The position numbers were made by a program, and so were the translations under genes. The notes beneath the pieces were generated by a model. The model saw nothing but the letters and a program-made list of their open reading frames with translations. It was not told the origin of the DNA and did no database searches. Below, piece by piece: positions 53,273-63,363 of a DNA stretch of 64,000 nt; positions within the stretch are counted from its first letter, which is position 1; every line of letters begins with the position of its first letter. The stretch covers positions 310,001-374,000 of the forward strand of contig JANWUV010000001.1 in NCBI GenBank assembly GCA_025057975.1, written 5' to 3'. The DNA comes from Chloracidobacterium sp. (GTDB lineage: Bacteria; Acidobacteriota; Blastocatellia; Chloracidobacteriales; Chloracidobacteriaceae).

Positions 53273-55078
53273 ATGGACACCCAGCACATCCGGAACTTTT
53301 CCATCATCGCCCACATTGACCACGGTAAGTCCACTCTGGCCGACCGTTTGCTTGAACGCACCGGTGCGCTCACTCAGCGCGAAATGGCCGACCAAGTGCT
53401 TGACGCCATGGACCTTGAGCGCGAGCGCGGCATCACCATCAAAGCCCATGCCGTCCGCCTCAACTACCGCGCCCGGAACGGCGAGGACTACGTCCTCAAC
53501 CTAATTGACACGCCCGGACATGTGGACTTCTCCTACGAAGTTTCCCGGTCGCTCGCCGCCTGCGAAGGCGCACTCATCGTCGTGGACGCTACGCAAGGCG
53601 TTGAAGCCCAGACGCTAGCCAACGCCTACCTCGCGCTCGAAAACAATCTCGAAATGTTTCCAGTCATCAACAAGATTGATTTGCCGTCGGCGGAGCCAGA
53701 GCGCGTACTTGCCCAAATTGAGCAGGTCATCGGCCTCGACTCAAGCCGGGCCGTTCTAACCAGCGCCAAAACCGGCGTCGGCACGGACGAAGTGCTGGAG
53801 CGTATCATTGAGGTCATTCCGCCGCCCCGAGGCGACCGCAACCAACCGCTCAAGGCGCTGATTTTTGATTCGTGGTTTGACAACTACAAAGGCGTTATTG
53901 TCCTCGTGCGCGTCGTGGACGGCGTTCTCCGTCCAGGAATGAAAATCCGCTTCATGGCGACCGGACGCGACTACGAAGTGGAAGGCGTCGGCGTCATGAC
54001 GCCCAAAATGCGCGAAATCGCTGAACTCGGCGCCGGCGAAGTTGGTTTCTTTTTCTCGAATATCAAGACCGTCGCCGACGTACGCATTGGCGACACGGTG
54101 ACGGACGCCGCCCGTCCCGCCGCCGAGCCGCTGCCCGGCTTTCAGGAAGTCAAGCCGATGGTCTTCGCTGGGTTGTACCCGGTCGAAAGCGACCAGTACG
54201 AGGCACTCCGCGATGCGCTTGAAAAGCTGCGTCTCAATGATTCGTCATTCCTTTACGAACCTGAACACTCCGCTGCGCTCGGCTTTGGTTTCCGCTGTGG
54301 CTTCCTTGGGCTGCTGCACATGGAAATTGTTCAGGAGCGACTGGAACGCGAGTTCGGGTTAGACCTCATCGTTACCGCTCCCAGCGTACGCTTTGACGTT
54401 TACCTCACCAACGGCGAGAAGGTGACTATTGATAGTCCCTCGAAACTCCCTGATCCGGTCAAAATCGAGCGCATTGAAGAACCCATCATCCGCGCCACCA
54501 TCATGACGCAGGACGACTATCTTGGGCCGATTCTGGCTTTGCTCGATGAGAAACGTGGCGTCCAGCGGGGTTTTGACTATATCGGCGAAAAGCGCGTCAT
54601 GCTGACCTACGACCTACCGCTTTTGGAAGTCGTGTTGGATTTCTTCGACCGTTTGAAATCGGTTTCGCGTGGCTACGCTTCGCTGGACTATCACTTGAAA
54701 GGCTACGAGCCGGCCGATCTGGTCAAGCTTGACATACTGGTTTCCGGCGAGCCAGTGGACGCCTTATCGCTCATCATCCACCGCAAAAACGCCTATGCTC
54801 GCGGCCGAGCGCTGGTCGAAAAGATGAAGGAGCTGATCCCACGTCAGCTTTTTGAAGTCCCCATCCAAGCCGCCATTGGCAATCGCGTCATCGCTCGTGA
54901 GACGGTCAAGGCAATGGGCAAGAATGTTCTTGCCAAGTGCTACGGCGGCGACATCACCCGCAAGAAGAAGCTCCTCGAAAAACAGAAAGAGGGCAAAAAG
55001 CGCATGAAGAAAGTTGGGCGCGTGGATATTCCGCAGGAAGCGTTCCTCGCCGTCTTGCGCGTCGGCGAGGCAAAGTGA
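53273..55078 (+). CDS. lepA: Elongation factor 4 (LepA)
   Basis: The 601-residue translational GTPase acts on stalled or back-translocating ribosomes. G motifs are [40 protein letters not shown] and [12 protein letters not shown]. LepA-specific features are [20 protein letters not shown] and the C-terminal domain with [34 protein letters not shown] and [18 protein letters not shown]. The full family length is present. Confidence 0.98.
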   Translation: MDTQHIRNFSIIAHIDHGKSTLADRLLERTGALTQREMADQVLDAMDLERERGITIKAHAVRLNYRARNGEDYVLNLIDTPGHVDFSYEVSRSLAACEGALIVVDATQGVEAQTLANAYLALENNLEMFPVINKIDLPSAEPERVLAQIEQVIGLDSSRAVLTSAKTGVGTDEVLERIIEVIPPPRGDRNQPLKALIFDSWFDNYKGVIVLVRVVDGVLRPGMKIRFMATGRDYEVEGVGVMTPKMREIAELGAGEVGFFFSNIKTVADVRIGDTVTDAARPAAEPLPGFQEVKPMVFAGLYPVESDQYEALRDALEKLRLNDSSFLYEPEHSAALGFGFRCGFLGLLHMEIVQERLEREFGLDLIVTAPSVRFDVYLTNGEKVTIDSPSKLPDPVKIERIEEPIIRATIMTQDDYLGPILALLDEKRGVQRGFDYIGEKRVMLTYDLPLLEVVLDFFDRLKSVSRGYASLDYHLKGYEPADLVKLDILVSGEPVDALSLIIHRKNAYARGRALVEKMKELIPRQLFEVPIQAAIGNRVIARETVKAMGKNVLAKCYGGDITRKKKLLEKQKEGKKRMKKVGRVDIPQEAFLAVLRVGEAK

Positions 55079-55426
55079 CGACGCATAACCAAGAGGGACG
55101 CTCTGCAACCGCCCTCACGGGACAACGCCGCTTCCCAATAGCGGCGGATGCTGCTTTGGCTGCTGGTGGACGCCAGACAATCCGTTGTGACAACCTCTGT
55201 CTCCTGCAGAAAAGCGCCCCTAGAGCGGTTTTCCAAGGAGATACGGCGTCCGTGACCCCGGCTGGCGGTCGGCGACGCTTACTTCGCCGGCTTTGCGGGC
55301 TTGGGCGGCTCAAAAACGTCGTGACCCATGGCGACGCGCGGCGCGCCTTTGACTGGCGACTGCCGCCCGCCGACCGGCGGGCTGACTCGCTGCACTTTCT
55401 TTGCACTTTCTTTCGGAAAAGTGCGC
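55079..55426. other. Convergent intergenic region after lepA
   Basis: In these 348 bases I see no gene. A 7-bp stem GCCCGCC/GGCGGGC lies near 55367-55384 but lacks a T-run, so it is at best a weak terminator. Short open frames here have no domain content. Confidence 0.45.
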
Positions 55427-56371
55427 TTAGGTGTGCAACGCCGACGCTTGCATGCGAAGGTTGAGAAAGCGCAGACCGACCGTGAAACCCAACGCTAAAA
55501 CGCCGGCCGCCAGCACGGTTTCCGGGGAAGCTCCAAGTTGCTCAAACCACTGCGTGTAAAAGTGAATCCCGCCAAACACCGCTACCGTGTTGACGACCCA
55601 GCGCCGGTTGCGTCGCCAGGCCCAAAGCGCGGCGACCAGAAGCGCACCGGCCCACGCCAGCGCAAACACGAAGGCTGGGATAGGCGGCTGGCTATGGAGA
55701 TGGAAATCCTTCTCCATCCAGAGCCAATCACCCCACAGTGAGCCAACCCAAAATCCAAGATTGGCGATTAGTACGCTCGTCCGGGCGGCGGCGAGCGTCA
55801 CCCCTTCGTAGTTCGAAGGCGCGCGCTTAGAAAGCTGATACAGCGCGATGGCGAGAAGCGTGAACACCACGACCGTTAGGAGCGGCTTTTCGACGAAGAT
55901 AAAGTACGCGGCGTGTCCGTAGCCTGTCCCAACCCCCAGACACGCCGACAACATCAAGGTCGCCAACACCGCTAGCAGGCTGCTTTGCGCGACAACGGTC
56001 GTCACGGTGAACAGGGCGAAAACCGTCCAAAACGACGCCGGCTGCGCGTTCCCAAACGCAATGACGCCGCCGCCGGTTAGGAGCGCGCCGACTAGTAGGC
56101 AGATGTTCGCCAGCAAACGCCACATCTCGGCCTGACGAAGTAGCAACCCTAGTCCGCCCCCAAGCACAACCAACCCAAGCGCCGTCGCGGTCGTAGGCTT
56201 CGGCAGCAAGGCAAGTGCGCCGCCGCTCACCGCTATTACGCTGAACCCAATCAGCAGATTGAAAACAAGCGAACCCGTCGCGCGGGCGGCGTACGCACGA
56301 AGCCGCTCGTACTCTTCCGTTGTGATTTTGCCTTCGGCAAGCAGCTGATCTAGATCGAGCGTGTACTTCAT
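55427..56371 (-). CDS. Polytopic membrane protein (DUF2157-like)
   Basis: The 314-residue protein starts with a short soluble segment, LDLDQLLAEGKITTEEYERL, followed by about nine membrane helices to the C-terminus. That opening, a helix ending in an I-T-x-E-E turn, resembles DUF2157-type proteins. No transport or catalytic motif is visible; function is unknown. The ATG at 56371 is chosen because the frame upstream to 56575 overlaps the EF-G-like gene. It follows that gene by 109 bases on the same strand. Confidence 0.75.
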   Translation of the reverse strand: MKYTLDLDQLLAEGKITTEEYERLRAYAARATGSLVFNLLIGFSVIAVSGGALALLPKPTTATALGLVVLGGGLGLLLRQAEMWRLLANICLLVGALLTGGGVIAFGNAQPASFWTVFALFTVTTVVAQSSLLAVLATLMLSACLGVGTGYGHAAYFIFVEKPLLTVVVFTLLAIALYQLSKRAPSNYEGVTLAAARTSVLIANLGFWVGSLWGDWLWMEKDFHLHSQPPIPAFVFALAWAGALLVAALWAWRRNRRWVVNTVAVFGGIHFYTQWFEQLGASPETVLAAGVLALGFTVGLRFLNLRMQASALHT

Positions 56372-56480
56372 AGGGCCGCCGCCTCGCGCCACCGGGTACG
56401 GCGTTATCTTTGTGGAAACATCTTTCCCCGGCAATGTCCTCCAAAACAAACGCCGGTGGAACCAAAACAAGCGCCGCGCC

Positions 56481-58583
56481 TCAAACCTCTTCGAGAACGC
56501 GCACGCGGCCAGCCGCTTGCGCCTCCGCCACGACGCGCTGCGTAACCTGCGGCGGCGCTTCGTCGTAGTGCGCAAACTGCATAGCGTAACTCCCGCGCCC
56601 GCTCGTCAGCGAGTTGAGCGCTGTAGCGTAGCTTAGCATTTCACCCAGCGGTACATGCGCTTCAATGACCTGCTTGTTGCCTTTGGCGCTAATGCCCAGA
56701 ATGCGACCGCGACGTGTGGAAAGGTCGCTCATTGTGTCGCCGGCCGCTTCGGCTGGTACGCTGACCTCAACATGCATAATCGGCTCAAGCAGAACCAGTT
56801 TGACCTTCTCCATCGCCGCCCGGAACGCCTTGCGTCCAGCCAGCTTGAACGACAGTTCATCCGAATCCACAGTGTGATACGCGCCGTCCACCAGTTCGAC
56901 TTGGAAATCCACCACCGGGTAGCCCGCCAGCGACCCCTGTTCGGCGGCTTCCAAAATGCCTTTTTCCACCGCCGGACGGAACTGCTGCGGAATGACGCCG
57001 CCGACAATTTTGTCTATGAAGCGAAAGCCTGATCCACGTGGCAGCGCCTCAAACACACACTTGCAATCGCCGAACTGCCCGCGACCGCCGGTCTGCTTTT
57101 TGTGGCGCGCATGAACTTCGACCCGCCCCTTGAACGTCTCTAAATACGCCACCTTGGGCGCGTGCAGCGTGACGGCGACGCCGTACCGCTTGTGCAGCCG
57201 CTCCACCGTCAGCTCAATGTGCTGCTGATTGCAGCCTGACAGAATGAATTCCTTGGTCTGCGGATCGCGGGCGTACCGCAGCGTTCCGTCCTGCTCAATC
57301 AGTCTGGCGATCGCGCTGGAAAGCCTGTCTTCGTCGGCGCGCGACTTAGGTTCGATAGCGAAGGCGATAGCCGGCTCTGGCATCGTCACTGGGGCAAACC
57401 GCACTGGCGCGGCCTTGTCGCAGAGTGTATCGCCTGTGTGCGTATCTTTGAGTTTGGTCACGGCCACGATGTCGCCGGCATGGGCTTCGGGGATTTTTTC
57501 AAGCTGCTTGCCCTGCGGGGCGTACACCGCCGTGATCTTTTCCAGCGTGCCGCGCCCGCCGTTGACGACCAGCGTATCCGGCCGGAGAACGCCTGACACA
57601 ATCTTGCACAGCGAAATGCGGTTGAATTGGTCGTCGAGCGTTTTGAAGACATAAGCGGCGAAGGGTTCGTCGTCGGTCACGTGACGCGGCGACACAAGGT
57701 CAGCGTCCAGCGGCGACATTCCAAGCCAGCCGCCGACATGCGCTGGGTCGGGCGCGAAAGTCGTCAGCGCGTCAAGCAACGGCGCAACGCCGATGTTGAG
57801 CGTCGCCGAGCCGACAAACACTGGCGTCAACCGGTGCCCGGCAATCGCCGCCGGCAGCGCCGCGAAGAGTTCTTCATCGGTCAGCGTCCCGCGCTCAAAA
57901 AAGGCTTCCAGCAGGCGGTCGTCGGTTTCCGCGACACGCTCGACGAGCGTTTCGCGGGCCTTGGCTGCTACTTCCACCAGCGAGGTTGGAATGCTGTCTT
58001 CGGTGAATGTTCCGCTGCCGTCGGGCTGGTACAGCAGCGCCCGTTGGCGCAGCACATCCACAACGCCGCGAAAATGTTTCTCTACACCGATGGGCAGTTG
58101 AAACAGGATCGGCTGCAAGTCGCATTGCTCAGTCAGCGCGGCCAAGCAGGCGTCAACATCGGTCTGCTCTTTGTCGAGCTTATTGATAAAAACAAAACAG
58201 GGCAGATTGAATTCCGCTGCATACTGCCGAACTTGCTCTGTGCCGATTTCAACCCCATTATGGGCGTCAATAACGATCAGCGCCGTTTCGGCGGCGCGTA
58301 GCGCCGGACGACTATCGAGAATAAACGCCGTTGCGCCGGGCGTATCGAGCAGGTTGATTTTGTGGTTGCGCCAGACGCCGCGCGCGACGCTTAGATGCGT
58401 TGACAGTTGATGCGCTACGGCGACTTCATCGAAGTCAGTGACGGTTGTGCCGTCGGCGACTTTGCCGAGGCGCGGTGTCGCGCCCATAGTGTACAGCATT
58501 GCGGCCGCCAGCGAGGTTTTACCGGCGTGCCCGTGACCGACGAGCGCGACGTTGCGTAGGTGAGGGGTGGCAAAGACGTTCAT
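56481..58583 (-). CDS. Elongation factor G-like GTPase (FusA2 type)
   Basis: The 700-residue protein has all five EF-G domains but a divergent GTPase site. The P-loop reads VGHGHAGKTSLAAAM in place of AHIDAGKTT, G3 is LLDTPG and G4 INKLD. Switch 1 is altered, without the usual RGITI. Domain IV contains VEVHARHKKQTGGRGQFGDC and PQQFRPAVEKGILEAAEQG. Such second EF-G copies may serve recycling or stress; the role here is unknown. AAAGGAG precedes the ATG by 14 bases. Confidence 0.93.
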   Translation of the reverse strand: MNVFATPHLRNVALVGHGHAGKTSLAAAMLYTMGATPRLGKVADGTTVTDFDEVAVAHQLSTHLSVARGVWRNHKINLLDTPGATAFILDSRPALRAAETALIVIDAHNGVEIGTEQVRQYAAEFNLPCFVFINKLDKEQTDVDACLAALTEQCDLQPILFQLPIGVEKHFRGVVDVLRQRALLYQPDGSGTFTEDSIPTSLVEVAAKARETLVERVAETDDRLLEAFFERGTLTDEELFAALPAAIAGHRLTPVFVGSATLNIGVAPLLDALTTFAPDPAHVGGWLGMSPLDADLVSPRHVTDDEPFAAYVFKTLDDQFNRISLCKIVSGVLRPDTLVVNGGRGTLEKITAVYAPQGKQLEKIPEAHAGDIVAVTKLKDTHTGDTLCDKAAPVRFAPVTMPEPAIAFAIEPKSRADEDRLSSAIARLIEQDGTLRYARDPQTKEFILSGCNQQHIELTVERLHKRYGVAVTLHAPKVAYLETFKGRVEVHARHKKQTGGRGQFGDCKCVFEALPRGSGFRFIDKIVGGVIPQQFRPAVEKGILEAAEQGSLAGYPVVDFQVELVDGAYHTVDSDELSFKLAGRKAFRAAMEKVKLVLLEPIMHVEVSVPAEAAGDTMSDLSTRRGRILGISAKGNKQVIEAHVPLGEMLSYATALNSLTSGRGSYAMQFAHYDEAPPQVTQRVVAEAQAAGRVRVLEEV

Positions 58584-58895
58584 GCCGTAAAAACTCCTTT
58601 CCAGTCTGATGGTTGTGAGCTGGAGTGCGCCAAGCCTCTGCGCGTCATAGCGGAGATGGCGCACTGCTGGAACCGAGCGACAGCCACGGCATCTCACCAA
58701 CAGAAGAGCAGATGGCGAAAAGCGTAGGTATTAAAACGTACTTTGCCGCTGCATCGGCGGGCAAAAAAACTTTCGTGCGGCTGCGATGGTGGCGCGCAAA
58801 TTGAGGCGCGGATTCCGACGGCGTATGGCATGCTGCCAGCGGCCTGACCCATTCGCGCCGCTGTCAACGCTCACCTCAGAAACCGCGTCGCCGTC
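58584..58895. other. Divergent promoter region between EF-G-like and metalloprotease genes
   Basis: Rightward, TTGAGG (58801-58806) and TATGGC (58824-58829) are spaced by 17 bases and form a plausible sigma-70 promoter for the protease gene. Leftward, TTTTAATACC around 58726-58735 is an A/T-rich candidate without a clear -35. No gene is seen in these 312 bases. Confidence 0.5.
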
Positions 58896-60290
58896 ATGTC
58901 ATTTGTTCACACAATGAGGCAACATTTTTCAAAACCAGCGTCCCGGTGCTGGAGCGTCGCCGTCTCCCCTTTCAGAACTTGGCTTGGCGGCCTTGTAACC
59001 CAAGGTTGGTCGCTTTGGCCGGCGGTCCTGCTGCTGTCAGCGGCGCTGGTGGGATTAGCGCCGGCTCAACGCCGTGCTGTGCCGCCCAAGGTTGCGGCGG
59101 CGCTGGCTGAAACTGACGCCATCTTGCGCGAGGTATCGCGTCTGCGTGAGCTTCCGATCAAACGCCCGGTCAAGGCGGGCTACCGCTCGCGGAAAGAAGT
59201 TGAGCAGTTTGTCATCGCGGATCTTGAAGCCTCACAGACGCCTGATGAGTTTGCGGCGCAAACCAAAATGCTCATCGCGCTGGGGTTGATCCCGAAGGAT
59301 TACAACCTGCGGGAAGCCATGATTCGGCTACTGACCGAGCAGATTGCGGGCTTCTACCAGCCGAAGACCGGAGAATTCGTCCTTACGGAAAGCCTTGTCG
59401 CCGACGATCCTGACAGCCGGCGGATCGCCATCGCGCACGAACTAACCCATGCGCTTCAGGATCAGCACTTTGACCTGCGGCGGTTTGAGAAACCGACCAA
59501 AGGCAACAGCGACCGCGACATTGCTGTTCGCGCCCTTATCGAGGGGGACGCGACAGTGGCGATGCTGGCCTACGCCTTTGATGGGCGAATGGACGTTCAA
59601 AAACTGCCCCTCTCGATTGGCGCACTGTTGGAGACGGTGGGCGCATTGAGCGAGGACTCACGGAAGACCCCAGCGCTCGCTGCGGCCCCGAAGGCGCTCA
59701 AGCGGATGCTGCTATTTCCTTACGCGGACGGCGCGAACTTCGTCCAAGCGTTATTGCGCAACGGCGGCTGGGCGCGAGTATCTCGAACCTTTACCGACCT
59801 GCCCGAAAGCACCGAGCAGGTGCTGCACCCGGAAAAGTATTTCGCTAATGAGGATCCCATCGTTCTAGCCGTGACCGACGTTGCCGCGCAACTGGGCGAC
59901 GGTTGGCGCTTTGTGACCGACGATGTCCAAGGAGAGTTTGGCTACCGGCTGATTCTCGGCGAGTTTATTGACGAAAAATGGGCGCAACGGGCGGCGCAGG
60001 GATGGGGCGGCGACCGCTCGGCGCTGTACGAGCACCGCTCCACTGGACAACTTTGCCTCATTCAGGTCACCCGCTGGGACACGGTCGCCGCCAGCCAAGC
60101 CTTCTTTGACGCCTATGTAGAACGGACGCAGCGCCGTTTCCCACGCCAAGACTTTGCGCGCGTCGCGGCCGGGGTTGTCGTGGGCGAAGGGGTACACATT
60201 GAGCAACGCGGCGCGGATGTCTTCATACTGGAGGGTTTGCCGCCGGACGCTGACGCCAAGGCGCTGATTAGACGACTGACGACGCCGTAA
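58896..60290 (+). CDS. Exported zinc metalloprotease-like protein (HExxH)
   Basis: The 464-residue protein has an uncleaved or cleaved hydrophobic segment at about 38-58. IAIAHELTHALQDQHFDL (HELTH at about 180-184) is the zinc-binding gluzincin-type motif, and ALIEGDATVAMLAY about 35 residues later provides the likely third ligand Glu. The rest, including EQVLHPEKYFANEDP and the C-terminal FILEGLPPDADAKAL, matches conserved bacterial proteins without known substrate. ATG at 58896 or 58914 could be the start. Confidence 0.82.
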   Translation: MSFVHTMRQHFSKPASRCWSVAVSPFRTWLGGLVTQGWSLWPAVLLLSAALVGLAPAQRRAVPPKVAAALAETDAILREVSRLRELPIKRPVKAGYRSRKEVEQFVIADLEASQTPDEFAAQTKMLIALGLIPKDYNLREAMIRLLTEQIAGFYQPKTGEFVLTESLVADDPDSRRIAIAHELTHALQDQHFDLRRFEKPTKGNSDRDIAVRALIEGDATVAMLAYAFDGRMDVQKLPLSIGALLETVGALSEDSRKTPALAAAPKALKRMLLFPYADGANFVQALLRNGGWARVSRTFTDLPESTEQVLHPEKYFANEDPIVLAVTDVAAQLGDGWRFVTDDVQGEFGYRLILGEFIDEKWAQRAAQGWGGDRSALYEHRSTGQLCLIQVTRWDTVAASQAFFDAYVERTQRRFPRQDFARVAAGVVVGEGVHIEQRGADVFILEGLPPDADAKALIRRLTTP

Positions 60291-60342
60291 CTACCCTTGG
60301 CCCCTTGCTGGCGCATACCATACACGACGACAGGCTGTTTTT

Positions 60343-60371
60343 TTGAGCAAACAGGCGCAATGTGCTAGTCT
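60343..60371 (+). promoter_or_regulatory. Probable promoter of the NrdD-like gene
   Basis: TTGAGC (60343-60348) and TAGTCT (60366-60371) are spaced by 17 bases, and TGC directly before the -10 gives an extended -10. The predicted start near 60378 supports ATG 60491 over the open frame back to 60362. Confidence 0.5.
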
Positions 60372-60490
60372 GGCTAGGATTTAGCTTGCTTGTCGGCCGG
60401 CTGCGCCGTCTTGTCCTAATCTTTCGGTTAGGTTTACCACGCTGTGGGGTTGCACATAGCCGCCAAGCTGTGGAACAGCCGGATGGACGT

Positions 60491-62578
60491 ATGAACAACA
60501 CGTCGCCTGTCGAGTTGTCGCCCGACCCGCCCGCTGCCGAGGCGGCGGAAGTCACGGTGCGCCGTTCGGATGACAGCATCGCCGGCTTTGACGCGCAGCG
60601 CATTGTGGAATCGCTGCGCCGCGAGCTCGGCGTCTCGCGCGAACTCGCCCAGCGGATAGCTCAGGATATTGAAGTTGTCGTCCGCCGGTCGGCGCTCCGC
60701 CGTGTAACTTCGTCCATGCTGCGAACGCTGATAGATGCCAAGCTCATTGAGTACGGCTTGGAAACCGAATACCGAGCGCATGCCCGACTAGGGCTGCCGG
60801 TCACCGACGTTGATCGCATCGTCAAACAGGCTGGCCACCGCGCCGCGCCCTTGCCGCTGACCCCGGAGGGGACAAGCCTTGAAATTGCCGCCGCCGTCAA
60901 GCGTGAATACGCCCTGCTGTCGGTGTTTTCCGCGCCGGTGGCTGAAGCGCATTTGGTCGGCGACATCTTTATTCAGGACTTAGGGGCGATTGATCGTCCC
61001 TACGCCATCATCCAGTCGCCGGATGTCGTCAAACGGCACGGGTTTGCGCTGCCGAATCGGTTTACCGTTTCTCGTCCGGCGCGGCATCCAGAAGTGCTGG
61101 TCGCCCATTTGGTCAAGTCATCGTCGGCTCTGCAGGGCTATGTCAACGGTACCGTCGAGTGGGACGCCGTCAACTTTAGCCTAGCGCCGTACTTGGAAAG
61201 TCTGACCGAGCGAGAGTTAGCCCAGATTGCCGAGTCCTTGATTTTTGAGCTGTCAGCGACGGCGGTTGGACGCGGCGGCGCGACGCCTACCTGCGTCATG
61301 CATCTTGACTGGCAAGCGCCGCCGTATCTGGCGCAGCGTCCGGCCGTTGGCCCCGGCGGCGGCTTCACCGGCAAAGTCTACGCAGATTACACCCCCATAG
61401 CGCGTCGCTTTCTCTGGGCGCTGTTTAGCGCTTACCGGGACGGCGATGGGCAGAAACTGCCGTTGTTGGGGATTCGTCCAGTCCTGCACGTTACGCCTGA
61501 GGACGCTGACGATGAATGGCGGGCGCTTGTCACCGAGGCCTGCCGTACCCTGCTGGAACGGGGCAATGTTTGGTTCGCCTTCGACCACACCCCGGAACGG
61601 GCTTTCCTCAGTCGGTTTGGTTTACCTTACGAAACAGGTTTCGCCGAGGCCGCGACGGATGAGTGGTGCGCCGCCGCCTTCCAAGTGGTCGCCATCAACC
61701 TGCCGCGTGCGGCCTATCGGGCGCGTCCGGGCAAGGTCGTTGAGATTTTTGAGGAACTCACACGGTTGATGGACATCGCTGCGCAGTCGCACCTAGAAAA
61801 GCGAGTGTTTCTAGAAAAACTGCTGGCGCGTGGTGAAGACGGCCCACTGGCGTTGCTGGCGGCGCGACGCGGTGGGCGACCTTTTTTGCGGCTGAGTCGA
61901 ACTACCCACCGGCTGTGCCCGGTCGGCCTTGATGACTTGGCGCAGGCTGTTACTGGCTATCGGCTTCATGAGTCTTCTGTGGCGCGCGATTTCGGCGCAC
62001 AGGTCGTTACTCACCTTGCCGCCGAAGCCGCGCGCCTCACCTCCCGCCATAAGACCCACTTCGTCTTGGCTGAATCGCATACTGAAGGGATGACGGAACG
62101 CTTTGCCCGCCTAGACACGCGGTTTTTCCCACAAACCGCTGTGGATGGCCGTCCGTTTGCCGACCTAGCGACGATAGAAAGTTACGTCAACGGAGCGAAA
62201 CTATCGCCGGCGGCGCCGCTCCCGCCGCGTCAACGCGCCCAGTGGGAGGGTCAGATTCAGCGCGGCTACTTGCTCAACGCCACGACAGACCTCTGGCTGG
62301 GCGACGACCTCCCGACGCCGACCCAACTTGCTGATTTGGTGGCCGACATCCGTACCGACGGCTTAGCTACGGGGCTGATGGCGGCGCCGGAGTTTACGGT
62401 CTGCCGCGCCTGCGGCGGCGTCACCGTTGGGAACGCAACGACATGTACAGCCTGTGGCTCGACCCAAGTCGAAACCCTCGCCAAGGCGACCAATCGCTAC
62501 AGCCGGGTGGCGGCTTGGTCGCCAGCGGCTCAGGCTGAACGGCAGCGTCGCGCGCGCGTTACTGCCGATGTACTGTGA
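60491..62578 (+). CDS. Degenerate anaerobic ribonucleotide reductase-like protein (ATP cone + NrdD fold)
   Basis: The 695-residue protein has an ATP-cone (about 20-105) and then an NrdD-like barrel: HPEVLVAHLVKSSSALQGYV, GRGGATPTCVMHLDWQAPPY (compare GGQTPF and LDW in class III enzymes), RFGLPYETGF, VVAINLPRAAY and LAESHTEGMTERFARLD. The C-terminal zinc ribbon CRACG/CTACG is intact. Two expected features are missing: the cysteine-bearing stretch between FGLPY and INLPR is collapsed, and the radical-glycine segment (RVxGY) reads YSRVAAWSP with Ala. It is therefore probably not a reductase; a nucleotide-sensing role is inferred. Confidence 0.82.
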   Translation: MNNTSPVELSPDPPAAEAAEVTVRRSDDSIAGFDAQRIVESLRRELGVSRELAQRIAQDIEVVVRRSALRRVTSSMLRTLIDAKLIEYGLETEYRAHARLGLPVTDVDRIVKQAGHRAAPLPLTPEGTSLEIAAAVKREYALLSVFSAPVAEAHLVGDIFIQDLGAIDRPYAIIQSPDVVKRHGFALPNRFTVSRPARHPEVLVAHLVKSSSALQGYVNGTVEWDAVNFSLAPYLESLTERELAQIAESLIFELSATAVGRGGATPTCVMHLDWQAPPYLAQRPAVGPGGGFTGKVYADYTPIARRFLWALFSAYRDGDGQKLPLLGIRPVLHVTPEDADDEWRALVTEACRTLLERGNVWFAFDHTPERAFLSRFGLPYETGFAEAATDEWCAAAFQVVAINLPRAAYRARPGKVVEIFEELTRLMDIAAQSHLEKRVFLEKLLARGEDGPLALLAARRGGRPFLRLSRTTHRLCPVGLDDLAQAVTGYRLHESSVARDFGAQVVTHLAAEAARLTSRHKTHFVLAESHTEGMTERFARLDTRFFPQTAVDGRPFADLATIESYVNGAKLSPAAPLPPRQRAQWEGQIQRGYLLNATTDLWLGDDLPTPTQLADLVADIRTDGLATGLMAAPEFTVCRACGGVTVGNATTCTACGSTQVETLAKATNRYSRVAAWSPAAQAERQRRARVTADVL

Positions 62579-62650
62579 GTGAACTGTCTGTGCTGCGGCC
62601 TCCTTCTGCAGGCGGAATCGTACATCACCCAAACTCGCCCGTCGCTTTGC

Positions 62651-63349
62651 TTATTCGTCGCCTTCCGCCGCAGGCAGATCGCTGACCAGATCAAGCAAAT
62701 CCGGGCCGGAACGCCGCTCATTTTCTTGAAGCCACGCCGCCAATTGCAGGCGTTGCTCGCGGTTGAGTCGCCCAACCAATCGAAGCAGTTCGGCCCGCTG
62801 CCGCTTCAGTTGAGCGTCAAGCGTCGCCTGCAAACGCGCTTCAAGTTCAGCCTCACGCTGGGTGGTTTGTTCGGTCAGCGCCTCCGTCACTGTCTGGGCC
62901 GCCAAGCGTCGCAGCGCGGCTTCGTCCACCGCCACCGAACTAGACGCCTGTGGTGTGCGTTCCGTGCGCCCCGACCAGCCGAAAGAAACAGAAACATTTT
63001 GCGGCCCAACTGTTACCCGAAAGCCAGCTAACGCCAGCACGACAAAGGCGGCAGCCAGGCTGGTCGCCATTCGACCCCACAGGGGGAGTATGGCGAAGAA
63101 CTCACGCCACGCCTGCCACAATGTCGGCTTGACGACAAGGTGCACACGCGGCGCGACGGCATCCATTGTCCAGCTTTGCAGCGTCGCCTGGACAGACTTG
63201 AAGCCTTCTAATTCGGTGCGACAGACGGCGCAAACTTGCAGGTGACGCTCAATGTCCGCGATCTCGGCGGGGGTGGCTTCTCCGTAAAGGTAGGCCACCA
63301 GGTCCGGGCCGCGGTCGCAGGCGGGGGCTGACGAACGATGCGTGGTCAT
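62651..63349 (-). CDS. Anti-sigma factor with zinc-finger (ZAS-like) domain
   Basis: In this 232-residue protein, CDRGPDLVAYLYGEA followed by IERHLQVCAVCRTELEGF gives the HxxxCxxC anti-sigma motif at about residues 11-50. One membrane helix lies at about 93-113 (MATSLAAAFVVLALAGF). A periplasmic, Glu/Gln/Arg-rich coiled coil extends from about 140 to 215. It should hold the upstream-encoded ECF sigma factor at the membrane. It starts 14 bases after the sigma gene stop. Confidence 0.9.
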   Translation of the reverse strand: MTTHRSSAPACDRGPDLVAYLYGEATPAEIADIERHLQVCAVCRTELEGFKSVQATLQSWTMDAVAPRVHLVVKPTLWQAWREFFAILPLWGRMATSLAAAFVVLALAGFRVTVGPQNVSVSFGWSGRTERTPQASSSVAVDEAALRRLAAQTVTEALTEQTTQREAELEARLQATLDAQLKRQRAELLRLVGRLNREQRLQLAAWLQENERRSGPDLLDLVSDLPAAEGDE

Positions 63350-63363
63350 AAACGATTTCCTCC

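Noticed and set aside
52787-53449. 220-codon leftward open frame before lepA
   Set aside because: It overlaps the lepA start antisense, with no domain, signal or ribosome site.
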